This document shows, in pieces, positions 1-6,450 of a stretch of DNA of 29,353 bases. The notes under the pieces are model-generated. The model did not search any database, was not told the origin of the DNA, and was given only the letters and a program-made list of their open reading frames with translations. The translations under genes were made by a program, and so were the position numbers. Source of the DNA: DATEOR01 sp035296905 (lineage in GTDB: Bacteria; Actinomycetota; Thermoleophilia; Gaiellales; Gaiellaceae); the NCBI GenBank assembly GCA_035296905.1, contig DATHAA010000078.1, positions 1 to 29,353 on the forward strand, read 5' to 3'. Within the stretch, counting starts at the first letter, position 1; the number at the start of each line of letters is the position of its first letter.

Positions 1-522
1 GGCCAGCGTGCCGAGCGAGATGAGGGTGTCCATCGTCGCTTCCAGGTGACGCGCGCTCCTGAGCGCGGCGCGGTGGAAGCCGAGGCCGGCGTAGAAGACG
101 ACCGGCGTCGAGAGCACGAGCGCAAGCCACTCCCAGCCTGAGAACTGGAGCGTGGGCACCGTCGCCACGAGCGCAAGCGGAAGCGTTAGGACGACGGCAA
201 CCGCAAGGCGCCGCGTCAAGGCGACAAACGGCTCGTCCTCGTGCTGGTGTCCTCCAAACGCGTGGTCGCCGTGTGCCCTGTGTGCGTCTTGCGCGGAGGG
301 GGCGATGCGTGCGCCGTAGCCGGCGCTCTCGACTGTCTCGATCAGGCGCTCGACCGGTACGTCCTCATCGCGGCGGACGGTCGCCTGTTCAGTCGCGAAG
401 TTGACGCTTGCCTCGACACCCTCGAGCTTGTTCAGCTTGCGCTCGATGCGCGCAACGCAGGACGCGCAGGCCATCCCCTCGAGATCGAGGCGGACCGGTT
501 CTTCCTCGGGTGTAGTCCTCAT
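1..522 (-). CDS. copA: Copper-translocating P-type ATPase, N-terminal part (runs off left edge)
   Basis: This is the first 174 codons of a heavy-metal P1B-ATPase, most likely a Cu(I) exporter of the inner membrane. An HMA domain occupies about residues 9-75 with the metal-binding motif GMACASC (Cys19, Cys22) and a typical ERKLNKLEGV helix. A His/Asp-rich linker (HGDHAFGGHQHEDE) follows, then two predicted membrane segments. The last visible stretch, LEATMDTLISLGTLA, matches the start of transmembrane helix 3 in CopA-type pumps. The start ATG at 522-520 has an AGGA about 10 nt upstream. It lies 13 bp behind copZ on the same strand, so the two are probably co-transcribed. The catalytic DKTGT and CPC motifs lie outside the window, so metal specificity rests on the HMA domain and the copZ neighbour. 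Confidence 0.93.
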   Translation of the reverse strand, partial: MRTTPEEEPVRLDLEGMACASCVARIERKLNKLEGVEASVNFATEQATVRRDEDVPVERLIETVESAGYGARIAPSAQDAHRAHGDHAFGGHQHEDEPFVALTRRLAVAVVLTLPLALVATVPTLQFSGWEWLALVLSTPVVFYAGLGFHRAALRSARHLEATMDTLISLGTLA

Positions 523-535
523 CAGGGCGTGCTTC

Positions 536-742
536 CTATACGGCTGCGGCCGCGTAGCCCGCTTCCTCGATCGCCGCGCGCAGCTGCGCATCATCGAAGC
601 CGGTGCCCCGCGCGACGACGAGCTTTGTCTCAAGATCGACGTCGACCGATTCCACGCCCTCGACGGCAAGCAGCTCCTCGCTGACCGCCTGCTTGCAATG
701 CCCGCAGCTCATGCCCGGCACGCGGTAGGTCATGTCACTCAT
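536..742 (-). CDS. copZ: Copper chaperone CopZ (HMA domain protein)
   Basis: This is a 68-aa single HMA-domain protein with the motif GMSCGHC (Cys13, Cys16) and the usual beta-alpha-beta-beta-alpha-beta pattern (VEGVESVDVDLETKLVV). The family hands Cu(I) in the cytosol to CopA or to a copper sensor. An upstream in-frame ATG exists at 763-761. I chose the ATG at 742-740 because an AAGGAG Shine-Dalgarno sits 6 nt before it, and because homologues begin close to the T-Y-R-V-P-G-M-S-C motif. The start overlaps the stop of the preceding ATPase-YHS gene by 8 bp. A CsoR-like palindrome lies 20 bp upstream, so copZ-copA may also have its own copper-controlled promoter. Confidence 0.93.
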   Translation of the reverse strand: MSDMTYRVPGMSCGHCKQAVSEELLAVEGVESVDVDLETKLVVARGTGFDDAQLRAAIEEAGYAAAAV

Positions 743-1598
743 GTCCTTCTCCTTCGTCTGCATACCCCACTAGGGTATCAGGCTGGCTAACATGCTCACG
801 TTCAAACTGATCGCGACAGCCGACGGCGCAGAAGTAGTGCGTCACGCCCTCGCATACGAGTGTCACTCCCTGTTCGGGCTCGAGGCGCATGCCGCAGACG
901 GGGTCGGTGACGAGCCCAGCAAGTTCTTTGAACTGGCCGTCCTCGAGCCAGAGCACGCGGTCCGCGATCTCGCGCAGGCGCTCGTCATGGCTGACAATGA
1001 GCACGGTCGCTCCCTCTTCGTTGGCGAGCTGGCGCAGGAGGCGCATCGTCTCGGCGCCGCGGCGCGAATCAAGGTTGGCTGTTGGCTCGTCCGCGAGGAT
1101 GAGCGCCGGATGGTTGGCGATTGCACGGGCGACGGCGACTCGCTGCCGTTCTCCACCTGAGAGCTGCTCGGGCTTGAAGCCGATGCGCCGCTCGAGTCCC
1201 AGCGCGGACAAGAGTTCGGCTGAACGCGCATCTGCCGCGGCGCCGCTCGTGCCGCCGAGATTGAGAGCGACCTCGACATTCTCGCTCGCCGAGAGTGCCT
1301 GCAGCAGGTTGAAGTCCTGAAAGATGAAGCCGAAGCGGCGCGCGCGGAAGCCTGCGAGTTCGCGCTCGGAGAGCCCGGTGATGTCCTCCCCGTCGATCGA
1401 GAGTTCGCCTGAGGTCGGCCGCAAGAGGCCACCGAGCATCGAGAGGAGCGTCGTCTTTCCCGAACCGGAGGGTCCCATGACCAGGACGACCTCACCGCGA
1501 TCAAGCTCGAGATCGATGCCCCGCACGGCCTCGACGCGCGTCTCGCCTTCTCCGAAGACCTTCCAGAGCTGCTTGACCTGCACGAGTGGCTCGGTCAT
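735..1598 (-). CDS. LolD/MacB-type ABC transporter ATPase with C-terminal YHS domain
   Basis: This is a 287-aa fusion protein. Residues 1-225 are an ABC ATPase of the FtsE/LolD/MacB class: Walker A GPSGSGKTT near residue 42, signature LSGGERQR, Walker B ALILADEPTANLDS, and the H-loop SHDE. Residues 231-270 form a YHS domain (DPVCGM, then YFCAVGC), a small fold often found in heavy-metal proteins such as P-type ATPases. Such ATPases normally pair with an FtsX-like permease, but the adjacent permease gene is a short remnant. The start is ATG 1598-1596 with GGAGG 6 nt upstream, overlapping the permease stop as ATGA. The stop overlaps copZ by 8 bp. The fusion and its copper-gene neighbours suggest a metal-linked transporter or an envelope-stress function; this is inference. 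An energised partner would have to come from elsewhere in the genome. Confidence 0.88.
   Translation of the reverse strand: MTEPLVQVKQLWKVFGEGETRVEAVRGIDLELDRGEVVLVMGPSGSGKTTLLSMLGGLLRPTSGELSIDGEDITGLSERELAGFRARRFGFIFQDFNLLQALSASENVEVALNLGGTSGAAADARSAELLSALGLERRIGFKPEQLSGGERQRVAVARAIANHPALILADEPTANLDSRRGAETMRLLRQLANEEGATVLIVSHDERLREIADRVLWLEDGQFKELAGLVTDPVCGMRLEPEQGVTLVCEGVTHYFCAVGCRDQFEREHVSQPDTLVGYADEGEGHE
762..778 (-). promoter_or_regulatory. CsoR-like operator in front of copZ
   Basis: ATACCCCACTAGGGTAT is a 17-bp imperfect palindrome with perfect ATACCC/GGGTAT arms, resembling the G-tract palindromes bound by CsoR-type copper repressors. It lies inside the last codons of the ABC ATPase gene, 20 bp before the copZ start. 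On the minus strand a TTGAAC is followed by TGATAC after 19 bp, which could be a poorly spaced promoter overlapping the box. No csoR gene is visible in the window. Confidence 0.6.
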
Positions 1599-1903
1599 GA
1601 CGACCTCCGAAAGACGCTGGCGGGCTCGACGTGGGCGACGCGCAGGATCGCGATGTCTGATTCCCGAAGCACGGACGTCTGTGAGAGGAAGTTGCGTGTC
1701 CCTTCTTGTCCGACGAGCACGGGCGGCTGGTGGCGCAGGTAGGTCGTCACCTGCTCGCCCATGCCGCGGCGCAGGCCAGTCAGGAGCAAGACGAGCGCGA
1801 CTGCGGCGCCGACCGCGAGGACGGCAACGGTGACCTTTGCCGGCTCGTTCAGAAGCTGACGACGAGCGACCGGAACGACCTCCTGCTTCACGGCTCTCTG
1901 CAC
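1595..1903 (-). pseudogene. Internally deleted FtsX/MacB-like ABC permease
   Basis: This 102-aa frame starts at GTG 1903-1901 with AAGGAG 5 nt upstream. Residues 1-80 look like the N-terminus of an FtsX-like permease: a basic RRQLLNEPAK stretch, one strong membrane segment (VTVAVLAVGAAVALVLLLTG) and the start of an extracytoplasmic domain. The last 15 residues, RVAHVEPASVFRRSS, look like the conserved C-terminal tail of the same family (compare R-V-A-x-x-D-P-A-x-x-F/L-R). The family is usually about 380-400 aa, so roughly 280-300 residues, including the three C-terminal helices, appear to be missing in frame. The ATGA overlap with the ATPase is kept. I infer a deletion remnant that still preserves operon coupling. 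A genuine small protein is the alternative. Confidence 0.7.
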
Positions 1904-1946
1904 GAGTGCTCCTTGGCTTCGCGATCTTGCTCAATTGTCGTCGCTG

Positions 1947-1963
1947 ATACCTGCCATGGGTAT
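1947..1963 (-). promoter_or_regulatory. Second CsoR-like operator, head of the copper operon
   Basis: ATACCTGCCATGGGTAT is 17 bp long, the same length as the box at 762-778, with ATACC/GGTAT arms and the same outer bases. It lies 43 bp upstream of the permease-remnant start, where an operator for the whole minus-strand operon would be expected. The -10 and -35 elements around it are not obvious. Confidence 0.55.
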
Positions 1964-2121
1964 CCGTCTCCGCCCGCAGGTTGGGGCGGTTAACTACTGA
2001 TCCGTCGGAGCGCGCATCCAGAGCACACACCAAACACCCCTCTGGACGAGAAGCGGACCAGCGTCTGGCGACCCGTGCCCGCGAGACGCCTGACGTTGTC
2101 GAACCAGCGGCGCGTTAGCTC

Positions 2122-2235
2122 TCAGCGAGGCGGCCGGTTTGCGAGGCGCACAGCCACATAGATGACCGCGCCCAGGACGACGAGCCAGAAGATCATCATG
2201 AAGGGCATCCACGCCCAGTCCCATCCGTCCATCAT
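2122..2235 (-). CDS. 37-aa single-span membrane peptide of the copper locus
   Basis: The small frame encodes an M-M-D-G-W-D-W-A-W-M start, a hydrophobic core (FMMIFWLVVLGAVIYVAV) and a short basic tail (RLANRPPR). It has a good ribosome site: AGGGGGTGA ends 8 nt before ATG 2235-2233. Short Trp/Met-rich one-helix proteins of this kind recur, as I recall, next to copper and multicopper-oxidase genes in Actinomycetota, sometimes with an added SHOCT domain, which is absent here. It lies on the same strand as the copper operon, ending 219 bp before the permease remnant. The Met and Trp residues at the N-terminus could bind Cu(I), but that is speculation. It is too short for most gene callers. Confidence 0.65.
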   Translation of the reverse strand: MMDGWDWAWMPFMMIFWLVVLGAVIYVAVRLANRPPR

Positions 2236-2348
2236 TTGCACGCTCACCCCCTTCGCGTGCCGTCAGCATCGCTCGCCGACGGGGACGGGGCATCCGCAGT
2301 GAACCGCATAGCGGCTAGAGGTAACTACTGGCCATTCGAGACACGACG

Positions 2349-3538
2349 CTACTGCGCCGCAACCGCCGTCTCGCCGCGACCTCGGAGCAGTACGACGAGG
2401 GCGATGAGCGCCGCGGGGACGACCATGCTGAACCCGATCAGAATCCCGTTGGTTAGCCCGACCATCTCCTGAACGCGCCCCAGCACGACGTACCCGATCC
2501 CGGCTAAGGCCGAGCCGAGGCCGAGAACCATTCCTGACGCGGTGGCCGGTGCCCCCGGTACGAACTCCTGCGCGATGATGATCAGTGCGGGAACCGGCAC
2601 GAAGATGAGGATGCCCGCGAGCGCAATCGCCGCGAAGTAGAGGAGTGTTCTTGGGTCGCTGGCGATCACGGCGACTAGTGGGCCGAGAGTCAACAGGAAC
2701 GCTCCCACGATCGTGAGGACAGGGCCCAGCCTGGGGGCAAGAAACCCACCGAGGATCGAGCCGAGGCCGCCAGCGAACGCGAACGCAGAGCGTCCACCCG
2801 ATGACCGCCGCGTCCGGTGAGTATCCGTTCTCGTGCACGAGCCAGGATCGAGCCGGTGAAGTGATGAACGCCAGCGCGCTGAACATGCTCGCGACAGCGA
2901 GCGCCCCGACCGGGCCGCGCACCAGCCGCAGATCGAACAAGCGACGCAGGGGCCGACGCGGATGAGGCTCCCACTGGGGCAACAGAACGCCGACAGCGAC
3001 GCCGAGGATCACACCCGGCACTGAGAGCCAAACCGTTGCATCAATGCCGTTTGTCGAGACGACGTGCAGGATGACGACAGGTCCGAGGGCGAAGCCCACC
3101 ATGCCACCGGCGGTGAAGAGACCTATCCCGAGGGTCGCGTTCGTCGCTTGTGAGCCGGCGATCGTCGTCCCGATGGGTGGAGAGCCGCGGATCCGAGTCC
3201 CCCGATCACAAGCAAGACGAGGACGAGCCAGAGCTCGGAAGCAACGCCGATCAGGCTCAGGAACGTCGACGCCATCAGGACGCCTGCACACCCGATCACA
3301 CGCAACCCGACGTCCTCGCCAAGCGCACCAAAGACAGGCTGGGTCACGGAAGAGGCGACCCAGAAGACTGCGATCATCAAGGCGAGCGTCGTGGGACCCG
3401 CATCGAAGCGCACCTGAAGGGTCGGGAGGACCGCACCCAAGATCTCGGTCATCGCATCGTTCACCGTGTGACGAGCGTCATGAAGACTGCGAGAGTTGTC
3501 CCACCGAGGATGCCCGGCTTGCGGATTATGTGGGGCAT
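2349..3538 (-). pseudogene. Frameshifted MFS transporter (fosmidomycin-resistance-like family)
   Basis: Pieced together, the frames give an MFS exporter of about 396 aa, normal for the family. The N-terminus begins at ATG 3538-3536 (MPHIIRKPGILGGTTL) and continues after a one-base loss near 3465-3472 into NDAMTEILGAVLPTLQVRF. That motif resembles the first helix of Fsr-like transporters (N-D-x-x-x-x-L-x-x-x-L-P). A second one-base loss near 3172-3180 follows ALHP. A one-base gain near 2785-2794 then restores the frame for SAFAFAGGLGSILGGF through to TAG at 2351-2349. Twelve hydrophobic segments can be traced across the three frames. Three independent shifts imply a dead gene or sequencing error; codon content between the shifts is otherwise well preserved, so the inactivation would be recent. 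No ribosome site is obvious at the start. Confidence 0.75.
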
Positions 3539-3588
3539 TCGCGGATGATGAACGGCGGGCGGCGGACCTTGAAGGGCTCCGAATCTAG

Positions 3589-3614
3589 GAGAGGTTTAAG
3601 GCTAATGACCTCTC
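3589..3614. promoter_or_regulatory. Inverted repeat upstream of the MFS pseudogene
   Basis: GAGAGGT and ACCTCTC form perfect 7-bp arms around a 12-bp centre. The dyad lies 51 bp before the MFS start on the minus strand, in a stretch (3539-3808) where I see no gene. It could be an operator for a repressor of the transporter. No regulator gene is nearby. Confidence 0.3.
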
Positions 3615-3808
3615 GCTTAGGCAATCAGGCCAAAGCTACGTGGATGATCCCGAATGCTCACAAGATGCTCACGGGAGCACTCGCATGCGACAGGACTGGG
3701 TGTCACAGCCATCACACCAGAGAGGCAGAAGCCCCTGCAAAACAGCACTTCGCGCCACGTGGCGGACACCTGCCGTCATGCAGGCCAGATAACCAGCTCT
3801 TCTGGGCG

Positions 3809-4207
3809 CTAGCCGACTTCCTGGTCGATGCCATCCGGCATCTGAACCCAGGGGTGTCGGCGCGATTCGTACACCGAGACCGTGGGCGGCGGGAACAACG
3901 GGTCCGCGAACGCGCCAACCGGGACAGCGACCAGGTCGGGCTGCGATTCGAGCTTATAGAAGACCGTCGACCCGCACTCGGGGCAGAACGACATACGTCG
4001 CTCTTCGCCCTCGTCGTCGGAGTACCGAACGTGCTCCTTGAAGTCGCCTTCGACCCGGAAGCCGGCGACCGGGAACCGCGCCTGGTACCCAAATGCGCTT
4101 CCGGTGCGCCGCTTGCAGGCGAGGCAGTGACAGGCGGAGATACGGACAGGCTCGCCCTCGACCGTGGCGCGTAGCTGTCCGCAGCTGCACGAAGCATGGC
4201 GAGTCAT
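3809..4207 (-). CDS. GFA / CENP-V domain zinc protein
   Basis: This is a 132-aa protein of the glutathione-dependent formaldehyde-activating enzyme (GFA, DUF636) fold. The zinc-binding cysteines are all present: C7-S-C9 in the N-terminal beta strand, C26-H-C-L-A-C31 and a later FCPECGST pair. The typical sequence CHCLACKRRTGSAFGYQ is intact, as is the C-terminal SVYESRRHPWV segment. Most members are not proven formaldehyde enzymes, so the substrate is unknown. The start ATG 4207-4205 has AGGA 8 nt upstream. It stands alone between the MFS pseudogene and a broken secreted-protein gene, all on the minus strand. Confidence 0.85.
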   Translation of the reverse strand: MTRHASCSCGQLRATVEGEPVRISACHCLACKRRTGSAFGYQARFPVAGFRVEGDFKEHVRYSDDEGEERRMSFCPECGSTVFYKLESQPDLVAVPVGAFADPLFPPPTVSVYESRRHPWVQMPDGIDQEVG

Positions 4208-4255
4208 GGGGCCGATCCTAGATGGATTGCGGTCGTAGACGGCTGGGTGTGGCCG

Positions 4256-4683
4256 CTACCGAATGCGCGCGAGCCGGGCGAGGCGCATGGCGCGCGCCGT
4301 CGGACTGCCGCCCCACCAACTCGGAGTCGGCGTCAAGGCCCACTTCGACCGGCAGCTCGACGTGTTCTTGACCGTGAGGACCCAGAAGCCAAACGACGGT
4401 GTCGCCCCGAAATCCCAGTCGAGCCCTACCGTCGAGCCGAGGTCGGTCAGAGAGTCGGGTTACCTGAATCAGGTTCGTCGTAGACGTTCGTGGCGTTTTC
4501 GCCGATGAGTTCGTCGCCGTACTTCGCGTAGCCAGGGAACTCGTTTACAGGCGCTCTCGTGACGCAAGCGAGCTTCGCTTCTAGCGCCGATACGCGTTGA
4601 GCCAAGGTCGCAGAGTGCGCGGCCGCAGGCGAGAAAACCGGCACGAGGGCGAGCGCCAGGGCCAGAAGCACAAGTCTTTTCAT
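4256..4683 (-). pseudogene. Frameshifted small secreted protein
   Basis: The 5' part encodes a clear signal peptide (MKRLVLLALALALVP, cleavage likely after AAAHSA), then LAQRVSALEAKLACV, a short coiled helix, up to a stop at 4447. The neighbouring frame continues as protein-like sequence with LDWDFGATPSFGFWVLTVKN and TSSCRSKWALTPTPSWWG, to TAG at 4258-4256. A single base loss around 4450-4480 joins the two into a protein of about 142 aa with one Cys in each half, possibly forming a disulfide. I do not recognise a family. The alternative is a genuine 78-aa protein ending at 4447, but the Trp/Phe-rich downstream frame argues against chance. Confidence 0.55.
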
Positions 4684-4729
4684 CCACGGTGTTCAAGCAC
4701 GCTCTCGGCGGAAGTCAAGACGGCGTCGG

Positions 4730-4735
4730 TACACT
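4730..4735 (+). promoter_or_regulatory. -10 box (TACACT) for rplY
   Basis: TACACT ends 12 nt before the rplY ATG, which would give a leader of only about 5-6 nt. There is no Shine-Dalgarno, and no -35 element is recognisable at the proper distance. Confidence 0.4.
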
Positions 4736-4747
4736 TCTCCGCCGGAA

Positions 4748-5473
4748 ATGGCAGGCGAGCGAGTCAAGCTGCAGGTGCAGGTGAGGGAGTCGCGCGGGAG
4801 CGCGGCTTCGCGACGCCTGCGCGAGGATGGCCTCATCCCCGGTGTTCTCTACGGGAGCGGAGACGAGGCGCATCCGTTCTGCATCGAAGAGCGCGAGCTC
4901 CGCAGGGCGCTGACAGGCGACCACGGCCTGCATGCGATCCTGGATGTCGTCCTCGAGGGCCAGCAGAAGGCTCACCATGCGGTCGTCAAGGATTACCAGC
5001 TTGATCCGACGCGCGCTCGCCTTCTCCACATCGACCTGCACGAGGTGCGGCTCGACCAGGCGATCCAATCGAACGTCGTCGTCGAGCTCGTCGGTGAGGC
5101 GGCCGGCCAGAAGGAAGGCGGCGTGCTCAGCCAGATCAACCGTGAGGTTCGCGTCGAGGCCCTCCCAATGGAGGTGCCCGACCACCTCGAGCTCGACATC
5201 TCCGCGATGGTGATCGGAGACAGCCTCCGCATCACCGACCTGCGCGTTCCCGAGGGCGTAACGCTTCTCGACGAACCCGAGACGGTGCTCGCGACCGTCA
5301 GCCCGCCCACGAAGGAGCCGGAGCCCGAGGAAGTCGAGGCCGAGGAAGGCGAGGAGATCGAGGGCGAGGCCGTCGAAGGCGAGGCCGAGGCTGCCGAGGG
5401 TGAGGGTGAGGCGGGTGCCGAGGGTGGCGAGTCGGAGGCGGAAGCTTCCGGCGAAGAAAACTCAGAGGGTTAG
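4748..5473 (+). CDS. rplY: 50S ribosomal protein L25 / general stress protein Ctc
   Basis: This 241-aa protein binds 5S rRNA in the 50S subunit; the long form with an extra beta domain is called TL5/Ctc. Residues 1-95 are the L25 domain (RESRGSAASRRLREDGLIPG, VLYG, HHAVVKDYQLDP). Residues 97-185 are the TL5 C-terminal domain (LPMEVPDHLELDISAM, TLLDEPETVLATV). The last 53 or so residues are a low-complexity tail rich in Glu, Ala and Gly (EGEAVEGEAEAAEGEGEAGA), about half glutamate. It is followed after 3 bp by pth, the classic L25-pth pair linking ribosome maintenance with peptidyl-tRNA recycling. Confidence 0.95.
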   Translation: MAGERVKLQVQVRESRGSAASRRLREDGLIPGVLYGSGDEAHPFCIEERELRRALTGDHGLHAILDVVLEGQQKAHHAVVKDYQLDPTRARLLHIDLHEVRLDQAIQSNVVVELVGEAAGQKEGGVLSQINREVRVEALPMEVPDHLELDISAMVIGDSLRITDLRVPEGVTLLDEPETVLATVSPPTKEPEPEEVEAEEGEEIEGEAVEGEAEAAEGEGEAGAEGGESEAEASGEENSEG

Positions 5474-5476
5474 CCC

Positions 5477-6076
5477 GTGCGCCTCTTCCGTCGGGGCGAG
5501 CAAGCCTCGACGCTCGACCTCCTGGTTGTCGGGCTCGGCAATCCCGGGCGCGAGTACGCGACGACGCGGCACAACGTCGGCTTCATGGTGGCCGACGAGC
5601 TCACGCAGCGGCACGGAGGCTCGTGGCGCTCGAAATTCTCGGGCGAGGTGTCGGACGTGCGCGTGGATGGTGCGCGGCTCGCGCTGCTGAAGCCGCAGAC
5701 GTACATGAACGAGTCGGGCCGCTCGGTCGCGGCGGCGGCGAAGTTCTACAAGGTCGAGCCGGAGTGGCTGCTCGCCGTCCACGACGAGATGGATCTCGAC
5801 CTCGGGCGGATGCAGGCGCGGCTCGGCGGCGGCCTCGCCGGTCACAACGGGCTGCGTTCGCTGGCGCAGCATCTGAAGACACCGGAGTTCTTACGGCTGC
5901 GGATCGGAGTGGGGCGGCCGGAGCGCGGCGACTCGCGGCCGGTGTCCGACTGGGTGCTGTCGCCGTTCGAGCCCGACGTGGATGTCGGGGCTCTGGTCGG
6001 GCGGGCCGCGGATGCGATTGAGACGCTCGTGCGGGAAGGGCTCGAAGAAGCCCAGCAGCGCTTCAACGAGCGCTAG
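5477..6076 (+). CDS. pth: Peptidyl-tRNA hydrolase
   Basis: Pth cleaves peptidyl-tRNAs released by stalled ribosomes. The 199-aa protein carries the family signatures: VGLGNPGREYATTRHNVGF (catalytic His in TRHN), LLKPQTYMNESG, VHDEMDLDLG with the catalytic Asp, and GGGLAGHNGLRSL. The GTG start lies 3 bp after the rplY stop with no clear Shine-Dalgarno, so translation is probably coupled. The N-terminus carries a short basic extension (RLFRRGEQASTL). Its stop codon shares the palindrome CTAG with the stop of the convergent gene. Confidence 0.96.
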   Translation: MRLFRRGEQASTLDLLVVGLGNPGREYATTRHNVGFMVADELTQRHGGSWRSKFSGEVSDVRVDGARLALLKPQTYMNESGRSVAAAAKFYKVEPEWLLAVHDEMDLDLGRMQARLGGGLAGHNGLRSLAQHLKTPEFLRLRIGVGRPERGDSRPVSDWVLSPFEPDVDVGALVGRAADAIETLVREGLEEAQQRFNER

Positions 6077-6390
6077 TTCAGTTTCGTCTCAGAGCGTGTG
6101 CCACGCGCGCGTCTTTCGAGGCTACGCTCGAAAGCGGGCGGAGGCGTGGGGAGGCCCCAGGGGCTGAGTCGTCGGAGGCTTTCAGGCAGGTGCGCCTCGT
6201 CCACCCGCAAGCGCACGTAGGGCCCCACGCCCGTCCGCCCGTACTCGACGCGCCACGCATCGGCCGGTATCCCCGCCAGCGCATCCGCATGCGCCGCGCG
6301 CCACTCCTCGAACCGCCCCACCGCATCCGGCGGGTCGAACGACGCCACGAGCTTCGGGCGCGTGCCGATCGGGAGCAGCTCTCCGGCCAC
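6073..6390 (-). CDS. Conserved-looking hypothetical protein, 105 aa
   Basis: I do not recognise a family. The protein is soluble, rich in Arg, Pro and Glu, with a likely alpha/beta core: GTRPKLVASFDPPDAVGRFE, then WRAAHADALAGIPADAWRVE, then VGPYVRLRVDEAHLPESL. It starts at GTG 6390-6388 and has a TAGGGT -10 box 6 nt before the start, consistent with a leaderless transcript. The alternate-frame composition and a promoter-like element support a real gene. It is convergent with pth, sharing a 4-bp overlap, and divergent from mfd. A small DNA- or nucleotide-associated protein is conceivable, but nothing in the sequence shows it. Confidence 0.6.
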   Translation of the reverse strand: MAGELLPIGTRPKLVASFDPPDAVGRFEEWRAAHADALAGIPADAWRVEYGRTGVGPYVRLRVDEAHLPESLRRLSPWGLPTPPPAFERSLERRARGTRSETKLN

Positions 6391-6396
6391 GGGTAG

Positions 6397-6402
6397 ACCC
6401 TA
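6397..6402 (-). promoter_or_regulatory. -10 box (TAGGGT), likely leaderless start
   Basis: TAGGGT on the minus strand is separated from GTG 6390-6388 by six bases (CTACCC), so transcription would begin at or next to the start codon. Confidence 0.4.
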
Positions 6403-6411
6403 GGGCGCGGC

Positions 6412-6417
6412 TACGAT
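6412..6417 (+). promoter_or_regulatory. -10 box (TACGAT) for mfd
   Basis: TACGAT lies 33 nt before the mfd ATG, back-to-back with the minus-strand -10 at 6402-6397. A leader of about 27 nt with no strong Shine-Dalgarno would follow. Confidence 0.35.
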
Positions 6418-6450
6418 GACCCCGCGGAACCGCGTGTTCCGTCGCTCGTC

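Noticed and set aside
1599..2033. An N-terminal extension of the ABC ATPase frame up to 2033
   Set aside because: The extension is Arg/Pro-rich out-of-frame sequence covering the permease remnant and operator. The ATPase has its own ATG with a GGAGG at the right distance.
1991..2330. Repeated 9-mer TAACTACTG at 1991-1999 and 2322-2330
   Set aside because: It is short, non-palindromic and has no matching flanks or target duplication, so an insertion scar is not supported.
2349..3464. Three separate small proteins at the MFS locus
   Set aside because: The frames join end to end into one 12-helix transporter of normal length, so frameshifts are the simpler explanation.
3654..3673. Direct repeat ATGCTCAC twice, 11 bp apart
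   Set aside because: Only two 8-bp copies; no spacer regularity, so neither CRISPR nor iteron.
3539..3808. Possible small gene in the 270-bp gap
   Set aside because: No frame has both a ribosome site and protein-like composition; only the 3589-3614 dyad stands out.
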